Made by a program: the position numbers and the translations under genes. A DNA stretch of 64,000 nucleotides, taken from the NCBI GenBank assembly GCA_963922875.1, contig CAWUJH010000011.1, positions 62,001 to 126,000 on the forward strand. Direction: 5' to 3'. Under the pieces are notes generated by a model, which worked only from the letters and a program-made list of their open reading frames with translations, was not told where the DNA came from and did no database searches. The DNA is from Ketobacter sp963922875. Its GTDB lineage: Bacteria > Pseudomonadota > Gammaproteobacteria > Pseudomonadales > Ketobacteraceae. Of this stretch, positions 1 through 8,535 are shown piece after piece; the stretch's first letter is position 1; every line of letters begins with the position of its first letter.

Positions 1-107
1 ATACTCTAGTTTAAAGCCAGGCAGAAACCAATCAGAAGCAACGAAAACCATGATCTTCTTCAAAGAAAGCAACGATCTATTAAATTAACAACACATAGCT
101 TGGCAAG

Positions 108-142
108 AAGTGGCCAGACTACACTGAGTAGTCTGGCCACTT
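108..142. repeat. Perfect 15-bp inverted repeat downstream of the DmsBC-like gene
   Basis: Arms at 108-122 and 128-142 are perfectly complementary around a 5-base loop. The element lies 31 bases beyond the stop of the minus-strand gene ending at 174, where a terminator would be expected. Neither side has a run of T, so a classical intrinsic terminator is not supported. It could be an mRNA 3'-end stabiliser or a terminator for a gene left of the window. The rest of 1-173 shows no gene. Confidence 0.5.
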
Positions 143-173
143 ATTACCACGAAGATTAACGAGAAAATAAAAA

Positions 174-2090
174 TTAATGGAGATTAGGAACTACCCCCAC
201 CTGTGGCATTTCAGCTAAACCTATATCTCGGGCGTGTTCTTCAAACCCCTTGTTTTTCCAGAAGAATGCACCAGGCATCGTGGTAGGTATCACTAACACA
301 TAGAACAAGGCACGTCCCACCAACAGACTGAATAGCGCTACCGCTCCGTACAATGAGTATACTGCGACGCCTAAGCCACTTCCCATGGGTAACAAAAACA
401 TCAGCGCAGAAAGTACAACAGCAAAGGCTAACAATCCGTTACGTAACCAATAGGTTTTACCAAAGGTAGTTGACTGAATGTAATGTGCCGCCGCACCTTC
501 ACCCTGCTCCGTATTCAAGTAACGAGCATGCGCCATAAGCCCGAAGGCTTCTAAGATACAACCGAAAAACGCCATGGCACCCAGCACAGGAACAAGCGCT
601 TGAGTATGCATGCCACTTACAATATATAAAGGCAACAAAAACATGGCTAACAGTAGCGACCCCAAGCTGAACTGCGTACCAAAAAAAGACGTGATTACCT
701 GCCAGTGATTCCAAAAAGGACGGGCTTTTATCCGATATATTTTGTGCATAAACCACAGTCCTGCTAAACCGGACACAACGGCAAAAAACCCGGCAATTTG
801 CGCCAACCATTCAACAATATTCCAGTTCAACCATAGATTGATTAATTTGAAGAAAGTAAATCCCACAACACCATTTAAAAACAGGGCAACACCCAATGCT
901 TCGCGGGACAATGGCGAGTATTTTAGGTTGTTAAACCCTCGATAAAATCGTAGGGGCTTACCTAAATGCAGAGTAGAAAGCACCAACACCGCAACCTGAA
1001 TGGCAATTAATACGGCCAACATGGGGATATACATCACGCTGGTCTCGATCATTGCAATACTTTCCAGACCAAACCAAGGAGCAAAAAACAACACCATAAA
1101 GGCCCCCATCACTGCCTGAGTGGACAGCGTAAAAATCACCAGGGGGTTTTCTCGCGAACTCAGCCGCTCGAAACTCCATCGGGTTTCTTTGCCAACTTTT
1201 TCGTCCACTACTGAGCGAAATTGACCGTTATCGCCTTTGTGGTATTTCACCGGCATAGTGTCGGTACGGGTTACTTCATTGGGCATGGTCCGCGTTTGCT
1301 GGAAGCGAATATTCGGCTGCGTAATACTGGGATCAGGAAAGCCTGGAATTTGAGTCAATACCTGATCGCGATTCTCCGGCACATTTTCCACCACACCAAA
1401 GTTCAACGCGTTCCCCAGACAGGCCGACACACAGGCAGGCTTCAAACCTTCTTCCAGGCGATCCACGCACATATTACATTTGGACACCTGTCCTTGAATG
1501 GGATCTAACTGGGGCGCATTATACGGGCACACCCAAGTACAATAACCGCAACCAAAACAAGTATCAGGATCCTGTAGAACAGCCCCGTATTCAGCATGTT
1601 TGGTATAAGCGCGAGTAGGACAACCTTTTAAACAAACTGGGTCATCACAATGATTACAGGCCATTGAGATATTCATGCGCTTGTAATCCGGATAGGTTCC
1701 ACCTTCAACATAACCAACAGATCGGAAACTGATATGGGCCGGATTGCCATTTTTTTCGCTACAGGCAGCTTCACAAGCATGGCAACCAATACAATTATCC
1801 GCCGTAAAATGAAAGCCATGCTGTTTGTAACGGTTGGGGTTTTCGCCCACGGCAGGGTTTTCATTTATCTTTAAAGAACGCCCTTCTGGTAATGCGCCAC
1901 CCGACAAATCCAGCAAATCGATTTTACGCCCATAACGATTCACTTCATGAACTTGCGGGTCAAATAACTTGGCGTAGTTCTGTTCTCCGGGGCGTTGCTC
2001 CCAGGTGCTTTTAGCCTCAGTAAAAATCGGATCTGGCTCAGCACCAATTTGATCTAAGCGATCGCGAACATTTCGTAAAATATTGAGCAT
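174..2090 (-). CDS. Fused DmsB-DmsC-type subunit: four-cluster ferredoxin domain plus membrane anchor
   Basis: This 638-residue protein joins two functions that are separate subunits in E. coli DMSO reductase. The N-terminal half is a DmsB/NrfC-like ferredoxin domain with four groups of four cysteines (100/103/106/110, 145/148/153/157, 178/181/184/188, 205/208/220/224), each expected to hold a [4Fe-4S] cluster. From about residue 315 to the end there are some eight hydrophobic segments resembling the DmsC quinol-binding anchor. There is no Tat signal. It starts 15 bases after the stop of the molybdoenzyme gene, so the two form an operon and probably one membrane complex passing electrons between quinol and the molybdenum site. 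The fusion is seen directly; the partnership is inferred. Confidence 0.85.
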   Translation of the reverse strand: MLNILRNVRDRLDQIGAEPDPIFTEAKSTWEQRPGEQNYAKLFDPQVHEVNRYGRKIDLLDLSGGALPEGRSLKINENPAVGENPNRYKQHGFHFTADNCIGCHACEAACSEKNGNPAHISFRSVGYVEGGTYPDYKRMNISMACNHCDDPVCLKGCPTRAYTKHAEYGAVLQDPDTCFGCGYCTWVCPYNAPQLDPIQGQVSKCNMCVDRLEEGLKPACVSACLGNALNFGVVENVPENRDQVLTQIPGFPDPSITQPNIRFQQTRTMPNEVTRTDTMPVKYHKGDNGQFRSVVDEKVGKETRWSFERLSSRENPLVIFTLSTQAVMGAFMVLFFAPWFGLESIAMIETSVMYIPMLAVLIAIQVAVLVLSTLHLGKPLRFYRGFNNLKYSPLSREALGVALFLNGVVGFTFFKLINLWLNWNIVEWLAQIAGFFAVVSGLAGLWFMHKIYRIKARPFWNHWQVITSFFGTQFSLGSLLLAMFLLPLYIVSGMHTQALVPVLGAMAFFGCILEAFGLMAHARYLNTEQGEGAAAHYIQSTTFGKTYWLRNGLLAFAVVLSALMFLLPMGSGLGVAVYSLYGAVALFSLLVGRALFYVLVIPTTMPGAFFWKNKGFEEHARDIGLAEMPQVGVVPNLH

Positions 2091-2105
2091 ATTATTTCCC
2101 TGCCA

Positions 2106-4295
2106 TTAAAAAGTTCGACGCTGAGCATTTAATTTCGCCGCTTGTTTTTGATCCGTTAATTCAATACGCACGGAACATTGCTTAAATGCTGGCTGCCTGG
2201 AATGGGGGTCGAGCAACCCCAGTGACAAGCGATTCACGCAGTCATGAAAATGGAACGGAATAAAAACCATATCTCGAGGTACACGCTGGGTTAGTTGCAC
2301 CATTACTACGGCATCACCACGCCTCGACACCAGGCGCACATAGCTTTGGTGTTGCACACCCAGCTCCGCAGCCGAATCAGGATTCATTTCCATATAGGGG
2401 GTGGGACTGAATTTATTACAGTTGCCCAGTTTTCCGGTTCGGGTTCGGGTATGAAAATGTTCCACCACCCGACCACTATTGAGCCAGAATGGATAGTCAT
2501 CACAGGGCTTTTCGTTGTTATCGATAAAGGGCAATGGAATGAGGTTTGCCTTACCATCCGCTGTCTGAAACACACCGTCTGTATAGAGTCGCGGCTCGCC
2601 TTTACCGCTATCCATACCTTCACGATAGGGCCATTGAATCCCTCGAGATTCCTCGATCAAATCGTGACTCATGCCGGATATATCCAAGGTTCGAGCCTCC
2701 CCCTTCGATAGAATTTTCATTTCTTCGAAGGCTCCTTCAGGAGTCTCGGGGAATTTGATTTTTTCTCCGTTGGGGAAGCGCTTTGCCAACTCGGAGAATA
2801 TCCAAAAATCCGGTTTGGAATCTTTATGGGGAGCAACTACCGGTCGAATTAAATTAACCCGTCGTTCCGTGTTAGTGAAACATCCGGTTTTTTCAGCCCA
2901 CACGGCCGCAGGTAGAAACATATGAGAATACTGATTCGTTTCCACATCCTCATAGGCGTCCTGTACCACGAGGAATTCCAGCTTCTCCAGAGTCTTGCGA
3001 ATACGCGGAGTATTTGGCATTGAAGTCATGGGGTTAGTGGCCACCAACCACAACCCCTTCACTTGGCCGGTCTCAATCGCGGGCAGGATATCGGTCATAA
3101 ACATACCGCGCTTTTCAGGGAAGAAACTTTCGTCAATTCCCCAGAATTCGGCAATTTCCTGTCGATGCTTAGGATTCTCCAAAGCGCGATAACCGGGCAA
3201 ACCCGAACAGGAGGACCATTCACGGGTACCCATGGCATTGCACTGCCCGGTAATGGATAAACTGGTACCGCCGGGTTTTCCAATATTGCCGGTGATCAGG
3301 TTCAAATTATTGATCCCCACCACGCCATCGGAACCATGGGTACTTTGGTTAATTCCCATGGTCCAAATACTCATGGCGGCACCCGCCTTCGCATATAAAC
3401 GCGCCACATTGCGGATGGTGTCTTCATCAATCCCACATATTTTTGCGGCGGTAATGGGGTCATAATCCTTCACGCAGGCTTCCAGCTCTGCAATGCCTTT
3501 GGTATGAGCATTGATATAATCCCGATCTTCCAATCCTTCCGCGAGAATCACGTGCATCAACGCATTCTGCAGCACCACATCCGTTCCCGGCGTAATAGGC
3601 AAATGAATGTCGGCGAACTGAGCAAACATTGTGACCCTTGGGTCCACCACAATCAGCGGAAAACTGCGCTTCTCCAGTGCTTCTTTCAAGCGCCAGTAGA
3701 TAATAGGATGCTGCTCTGGCAGATTGGAGCCCCAGGCAATCAGGCAATCGGTATGGGAGAAATCGTCGTAGCATCCTGGAGGACCATCGGAGCCAAAGGA
3801 CCGTTTATAACCTGACACAGCAGAAGCCATACAAAGGGTGGTATTGCCGTCGTAATTATTGGTACCGATACAGCCCCGCACCAATTTCCCCAGGGTATAG
3901 AATTCTTCCGTCATGATCTGACCAGTGGAAACCACCGCAAATGAATCGCGCCCGTATTGCTGCTGAATACGTTTGATCTCAGTGGACATTTTGTCCAATG
4001 CGGTACCCCAATCAGTGGCCTGCCAGGGCTCCCAGGGCTTGTTTCGCATTATTGGCGTTGAGCCTCTCCCAGAGGCCTCGAACAGCTCGTGCTCGAAAAT
4101 ACCTTTTATGCAGAGTTTGCCCCGATTCACATCAGCCGTGGCCACACCCCGAGTGGCCACGGCTTTGCCAGCACCATCCAGGCCTACTTCAATTGAACAT
4201 CCTGTTGAGCAATAACCACAAGTCGTGTATTTCCACTGCTCGACTTTTTTATCCAGTATTTTGATTTTCTTCTGATCCTGACGGCCAAAAAGCAT
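2106..4295 (-). CDS. NasA/NarB-like molybdopterin oxidoreductase, cytoplasmic
   Basis: A 729-residue catalytic subunit of the DMSO-reductase superfamily. The N-terminal [4Fe-4S] ligands are C26, C29, C33 and C62. C155 in TLCMASAVSGYKR sits where nitrate reductases of the Nas/Nap group bind molybdenum. The C-terminal half carries the molydopterin dinucleotide-binding domain. The start is ATG 4295, with AGAGGA about nine bases upstream; the reading frame continues upstream to 4442 without a comparable ribosome site. No twin-arginine signal is present, so the enzyme should be cytoplasmic. The closest resemblance is assimilatory nitrate reductase, but the downstream DmsBC-type partner is not the usual NasB or ferredoxin, so the substrate is uncertain (nitrate most likely). 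Confidence 0.8.
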   Translation of the reverse strand: MLFGRQDQKKIKILDKKVEQWKYTTCGYCSTGCSIEVGLDGAGKAVATRGVATADVNRGKLCIKGIFEHELFEASGRGSTPIMRNKPWEPWQATDWGTALDKMSTEIKRIQQQYGRDSFAVVSTGQIMTEEFYTLGKLVRGCIGTNNYDGNTTLCMASAVSGYKRSFGSDGPPGCYDDFSHTDCLIAWGSNLPEQHPIIYWRLKEALEKRSFPLIVVDPRVTMFAQFADIHLPITPGTDVVLQNALMHVILAEGLEDRDYINAHTKGIAELEACVKDYDPITAAKICGIDEDTIRNVARLYAKAGAAMSIWTMGINQSTHGSDGVVGINNLNLITGNIGKPGGTSLSITGQCNAMGTREWSSCSGLPGYRALENPKHRQEIAEFWGIDESFFPEKRGMFMTDILPAIETGQVKGLWLVATNPMTSMPNTPRIRKTLEKLEFLVVQDAYEDVETNQYSHMFLPAAVWAEKTGCFTNTERRVNLIRPVVAPHKDSKPDFWIFSELAKRFPNGEKIKFPETPEGAFEEMKILSKGEARTLDISGMSHDLIEESRGIQWPYREGMDSGKGEPRLYTDGVFQTADGKANLIPLPFIDNNEKPCDDYPFWLNSGRVVEHFHTRTRTGKLGNCNKFSPTPYMEMNPDSAAELGVQHQSYVRLVSRRGDAVVMVQLTQRVPRDMVFIPFHFHDCVNRLSLGLLDPHSRQPAFKQCSVRIELTDQKQAAKLNAQRRTF

Positions 4296-4581
4296 TATTT
4301 TGGTTCCTCTTGCCCTAAGCAGCGCATTTATTTGGTGCACACAAAACAAATACACATGGTTTTTTTGCATACATGCTGTGCAAAAACCGGGTTTAAGTGC
4401 ATTTTTATGGTGATTTTTAGAGTTCAGGAGATTTAAAGACAAGAAATATGCCAGAAGAACCCGACTAATCTTAAGGATTTAGTCGGGCCTTCCCTCGGCT
4501 TGAGGAATAACTGAACTAATTTGCTATAGAGATTGAACCCAGGCAATCTACCTGGGATTCATTTGCTGTTGCGAGGGAAGA
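4296..4581 (-). other. Leader/intergenic region with two hairpins upstream of the molybdoenzyme gene
   Basis: No convincing gene lies here. Two inverted repeats are visible: 4460-4487 (9-bp arms around a 10-base loop) and 4535-4560 (6-bp core arms extended by three more pairs past a bulge). The second lies just past the stop of the DUF2333 gene and may end its transcript. The first would be in the leader of the molybdoenzyme mRNA and is followed on that strand by a pyrimidine-rich stretch, so it could act as a terminator or attenuator. Several TGCA-containing dyads between 4330 and 4400 resemble partial NtrC sites but are too weak to call. Confidence 0.35.
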
Positions 4582-5586
4582 TTAGCCTTGCTCTAACAAG
4601 CGCCGTAAATCAATGATGGCGGAGTTTGCGCGGGAAATATAATTTGCCATCACTAAAGAGTGGTTAGCAAATAAACCAAAGCCCGAACCATTTAATATCA
4701 TTGGGCTCATTACCGGTTGCTGCGACGCTTCTAACTCACGCACAATTTGCCGTAAACTAACCATGGCATTTTTCTTCGATAAGACCTCGTTAAAATCTAC
4801 CTCTATGGCCTTTAATAAATGAATCAGAGCATAAGAGGCGCCGCGCGCTTCATAGAAGACGTCATCAATCTCAAAATAAGGGGTCTTTACCATCATTTGC
4901 TTAGGTGCTTTAGTGGACTGTTTGGCCGCGCTGTCACCAGCTAAATCCACATTCAATTGCTCCTTGCCAACACTGGCGCTTAATTTTTGCGACAAGCTTC
5001 CCAAGCGAGTTTCCACATCCGCAAGCCAATTCCTGAGGTTATCCGCACGGGCATAGAACTGAGCATTATTGGCATCTTCATCCGCTAAACGAGCTTGATA
5101 GGATTTAAAATAGCGAATGCCGCGTCGGTATTCCGCCTCGGTAGAAGGGAACATAAAGCTATCACTATCAAAGTGCATTTGAGGCTCAGCAGAGGATAGA
5201 TCGGCATCTTCTTGTGAAGTGGACTGAGAGCGAGCCAAGTCTTTACGGAGTGCACGACTCATGTCACGAACCTGCACCAACACCCCAAATTCCCAATTGG
5301 CCATATTATCGAGCCATACTCCAGGAGGAAACATATCATTCGTTATATAACCGCCGGGCTTATCCAGCAATGTTTGGGTCAAATGAATCAATGTAGTAAC
5401 CGTGGCGAAACCTACCTCGGGCTGCTTGCCAATGGCTGCCGCCTCAGTCTCTGAAACTCGCTCCACATCCCACAGCTCAGGTTCCGAACTCCAGTATACG
5501 CCCAGCCCAATAGTAATTAACAAATATACCAGGGCTAGACCCAATCCCAACTTGGTCCATAAACCCCGCTTATCATTACCGTCCAA
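4582..5586 (-). CDS. DUF2333 family membrane-anchored protein
   Basis: A 334-residue protein with one N-terminal transmembrane segment (about residues 11-30) followed by a long, mostly helical soluble domain. The sequence matches my recollection of DUF2333, a family of unknown function common in Pseudomonas relatives. The start is TTG 5586, supported by GAGGAG six bases upstream. It lies 87 bases downstream of lapD on the same strand and may be co-transcribed with lapG-lapD, although 88 bases is long for a tight operon. No catalytic motif is apparent, and the large domain is probably periplasmic. I cannot assign a function. Confidence 0.75.
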   Translation of the reverse strand: MDGNDKRGLWTKLGLGLALVYLLITIGLGVYWSSEPELWDVERVSETEAAAIGKQPEVGFATVTTLIHLTQTLLDKPGGYITNDMFPPGVWLDNMANWEFGVLVQVRDMSRALRKDLARSQSTSQEDADLSSAEPQMHFDSDSFMFPSTEAEYRRGIRYFKSYQARLADEDANNAQFYARADNLRNWLADVETRLGSLSQKLSASVGKEQLNVDLAGDSAAKQSTKAPKQMMVKTPYFEIDDVFYEARGASYALIHLLKAIEVDFNEVLSKKNAMVSLRQIVRELEASQQPVMSPMILNGSGFGLFANHSLVMANYISRANSAIIDLRRLLEQG

Positions 5587-5673
5587 ATTGCTCTCCTCGC
5601 ATTTAAATTCTCAACCACTTAGCTCATTACACTAGCGGTTTCCTTTTACCCTGGCAACCGATTATCGTCTTGT

Positions 5674-7662
5674 CTAACTCACGGGACTGGTATCCAGGGC
5701 AGGCCGTTCCTGAGGTTCACCCAAATAGTAACCCTGGGCACCATCCACGTTAAATTGGCGGAGCAATTGCCACTGACTCTGCAATTCCACCCGTTCCGCC
5801 GTCAGCAGGATACTTCGGCTATGGGCGATCCTAACTAAAGACTGAATAAAAAACTGATGGTCCAAATTGCTATCCATATCCCGAATATAAGAATTGTCGA
5901 GCTTTATAGAGTACAACGGTAAGCCACTTAAATAGCCGAAACTGCTATTAGTTGTACCAAAATGATCAATGGTCAATTTAGCACCCAATTCGCGTAATCC
6001 TGATGCCAGCCGGTGTAATTTGCCATGAGCCGTGCGAACGGTCACTTCAGGTACTTCAAAAATCAAATAGGTACTGAGTAAGCCGTTAGCTTTGACAGTC
6101 TCCAACAACCAGCCATTAAACTCTTCATCGCGAACACTTTGGCTGGACAAGTTTATGGCAAAAGGTTTCAGCTCATCCCTCGGCACGGTTCGCAAATAGG
6201 CTATGACCTGCCCCACAATCATTTGATCAAATTGAACTTGCAGACCAAATCGCTCTACCAGAGGAATAAAGTGTCCCGCCACTAAACACTCTCCATTCAC
6301 CTTAATACGAGCAAACACTTCATAGTGCATCACGGTATTGTTGGCACAGGAGAAAATGGGCTGATAATGCAAGGTAACCTGTTGACCATCGATGATATCC
6401 TGCAAAAACCCTTGCCAATCACTTACTTCGGGCAGGTTGGGTGCCAGTACATCACCATGAGCCATTTCATCATAGATTTCCAATTGCCCATCCTGAGCAC
6501 TGGCGGCTCTGGCCAATGCGGCAATAGCCTGTGCTTCCACCAGCTTCGGATCAGAACCCAGGTTACAGACACTCATCCCTGCGAACACTTGAATGTTACT
6601 GCCGCCCATACTGAGCGCATCCAATGCTTGAGCCCGAAACAGGGCATCACTGATCAAACGTTCAGCCTGCTCCCTGGTTTGGTGAGGTAGTAAAGCGGCA
6701 AAGCAGGTTCCAGTAACCCGCGCATAACAAGCGCCCTCGACTGGACTCATGGTCTCACGCCATACTTCACCAATGCGGCGCAACAGCAAGTTACCGGCAT
6801 CATGCCCATAAATTTCGTTGTATTCACCCAAGCCTTTTACTTGAAGCCTGACAAGGCAACCACTAAACGGTTCTTCATCAGAATCCAATCGTGCTTGTAG
6901 CTGAGCATTAAAGTAGCGCCCATTGCCCAATCCCGTAACCGTATCCACGTAGGCTTGATTTCTCACCTGCTCGATCTGCACCACCTGCTCATCGAACAAT
7001 GACTTCAGTTGGCGACTCATGCGATTAATGGCTTGCACTACCCGTCGAATTTCACGGGTGCGAGGCAGCGCTTGCTGGCGTGTAAACTCCTTGCGACAAA
7101 TGGCATCGGCCTGCTGCTCAAGACGTCGCAAAGGCGTAAGCACCGTGCGTACTATAGTTAATATAATCACCCAGCTCACCAAGCCGACCAGCAAGAACAA
7201 ACCAAACCCCTGCTTGGCTGCGAGCCACAAATTGCGATAAGCGGCCTCTTTATCACTCAATATTCTAACTTCACCCAAACGCTGCCAGCCCGAGGTTATT
7301 TCACTAACACCAGGCATCGGATTGATTTTAAGCCAGCCCACAAACCATTTCGGCACGTAAGGCCCCGTCGCCGTAAGATTACGACTGATAATGACCTGGG
7401 ATTGCGGATCCCGAATCGTTACTTCCACAAAATCACCACGATCAAAAATGGCATCAATCATGGTTTGTACGAGCACATAGTCCTGCTGCGCCAACGGTTG
7501 GGCTATGGAAAGACTGAGTGAAGTCGCGGTATCCTGGGCGTGAGAATGCATCTGCCTTTCAATGTAATTACGGCTGTTCTGCACACTGAGATAACAAATC
7601 CCTGCGAGCAACACTAACAATACCGCCGTAATTAGTAATACTAATTGCCGATGTAAACTCAC
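5674..7662 (-). CDS. lapD: LapD, c-di-GMP receptor controlling LapG
   Basis: A 662-residue inner-membrane receptor. The order is: transmembrane helix (about 8-27), periplasmic LapD_MoxY_N domain (to about 150), second helix (about 152-173), HAMP, degenerate GGDEF, degenerate EAL. The GGDEF motif is replaced by VTGTCF, so cyclase activity should be absent. In the EAL domain the usual IDDFG is IDHFG, while INLS, IKLD and the later Q of GAQGY remain, fitting c-di-GMP binding without hydrolysis. In Pseudomonas, c-di-GMP-bound LapD sequesters the protease LapG and keeps the surface adhesin attached. The GTG start at 7662 is backed by AAGGAG six bases upstream. lapG lies immediately upstream. Confidence 0.92.
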   Translation of the reverse strand: MSLHRQLVLLITAVLLVLLAGICYLSVQNSRNYIERQMHSHAQDTATSLSLSIAQPLAQQDYVLVQTMIDAIFDRGDFVEVTIRDPQSQVIISRNLTATGPYVPKWFVGWLKINPMPGVSEITSGWQRLGEVRILSDKEAAYRNLWLAAKQGFGLFLLVGLVSWVIILTIVRTVLTPLRRLEQQADAICRKEFTRQQALPRTREIRRVVQAINRMSRQLKSLFDEQVVQIEQVRNQAYVDTVTGLGNGRYFNAQLQARLDSDEEPFSGCLVRLQVKGLGEYNEIYGHDAGNLLLRRIGEVWRETMSPVEGACYARVTGTCFAALLPHQTREQAERLISDALFRAQALDALSMGGSNIQVFAGMSVCNLGSDPKLVEAQAIAALARAASAQDGQLEIYDEMAHGDVLAPNLPEVSDWQGFLQDIIDGQQVTLHYQPIFSCANNTVMHYEVFARIKVNGECLVAGHFIPLVERFGLQVQFDQMIVGQVIAYLRTVPRDELKPFAINLSSQSVRDEEFNGWLLETVKANGLLSTYLIFEVPEVTVRTAHGKLHRLASGLRELGAKLTIDHFGTTNSSFGYLSGLPLYSIKLDNSYIRDMDSNLDHQFFIQSLVRIAHSRSILLTAERVELQSQWQLLRQFNVDGAQGYYLGEPQERPALDTSPVS

Positions 7663-7704
7663 AACTGTCTCCTTGTATCCACGCTGAATAGCCGCAATTT
7701 GTTA

Positions 7705-8346
7705 TTATTTAAGCTTGCCTAAGCCTAATCGTAGTTGCATCTCACGCCACAAAGCAATGCTTTCGGAACTTCCCAACCGGGTTTCACCACCTTCTGGTTT
7801 CGACTTCCACAAACCATCACCATTAAAACTGTACACTGGCGCTAAATCCAGGCGCTTCGATACTGGCAATAATTCGGTTTTCAGAATATCCAATACCAAC
7901 GGCTCACCTGATGCGGGGTAATAGGTCAGCACCATATGAGGCTCTTGAATCGTTATCGCTCTAACGTAAGTAATGCGAAGCTGCTCGGCCTCAACCCCTA
8001 ATTCTCGGAGGGTAAAGTACTTGGCAATGGCGAAGTCTTCACAATCACCCCCATTGGTTGCCAAGGTCTCAAGTGGAGTGGCCCAATAATCTTCTTGCTG
8101 CCAATGAACTTGATCCGTCACAAAGTCCATGGCATTAAAGTATTGGTTCACGGCCGACACCTTGACGTGGTCGGTCTGGTATCTTAAATCCCAAATCAAC
8201 TGTTCCCAGCGCGCCAGACGCTGTGCCCCCACAACACCATACTGATCTTCAATGCGCCCCTTAAGCAGGTCAGGTAACACATCAGCACAAGCCCAAGTCG
8301 CCAACCAGACACCTAATAACCAAGCCCCTATACTGCGCCTGTTCAA
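7705..8346 (-). CDS. lapG: LapG, periplasmic calcium-dependent cysteine protease
   Basis: A 213-residue bacterial transglutaminase-like cysteine protease with an N-terminal signal peptide (hydrophobic to about residue 21). The catalytic triad is visible: C102 in NGGDCEDFA, H137 in EPHMVL, and D153 in LVLDIL. In the Lap system, LapG cuts the N-terminus of a giant adhesin to release cells from a biofilm, and is held inactive by LapD. The start is TTG 8346, with AGGA about eight bases upstream. The gene is 42 bases upstream of lapD. The adhesin substrate and its type I secretion genes are not in this window. Confidence 0.92.
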   Translation of the reverse strand: MNRRSIGAWLLGVWLATWACADVLPDLLKGRIEDQYGVVGAQRLARWEQLIWDLRYQTDHVKVSAVNQYFNAMDFVTDQVHWQQEDYWATPLETLATNGGDCEDFAIAKYFTLRELGVEAEQLRITYVRAITIQEPHMVLTYYPASGEPLVLDILKTELLPVSKRLDLAPVYSFNGDGLWKSKPEGGETRLGSSESIALWREMQLRLGLGKLK

Positions 8347-8404
8347 ACTGATATTCCTGTAAATTTATTCTGCAATTAACTATAGCAGCGGAACACTGAG
8401 CCAT

Positions 8405-8449
8405 TGACCGTGGTCACAGTTTGGAAAAGTAATAGGGCAAATTTAAGAT
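8405..8449 (+). promoter_or_regulatory. Candidate dsbD promoter with an adjacent palindrome
   Basis: TTGGAA at 8421-8426 and TAAGAT at 8444-8449 are separated by 17 bases, each matching four of six consensus positions. Immediately upstream, 8405-8416 has TGACC and GGTCA arms around two bases, which could be an operator. The region lies between divergent lapG and dsbD. The match is moderate and could be chance. Confidence 0.35.
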
Positions 8450-8535
8450 AAGAAGAAACACTTTTACCCGCTCCAGGTCTAACGTTAAACTTAGGCGCGT
8501 CGTGAGATATAACAACAATTCAACCAGGAAAACGA

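Noticed and set aside
4300..4440. sigma-54 promoter and NtrC sites upstream of the molybdoenzyme gene
   Set aside because: GG-N10-GC spacing and TGCA-type dyads occur but match the consensus poorly; too weak to annotate.
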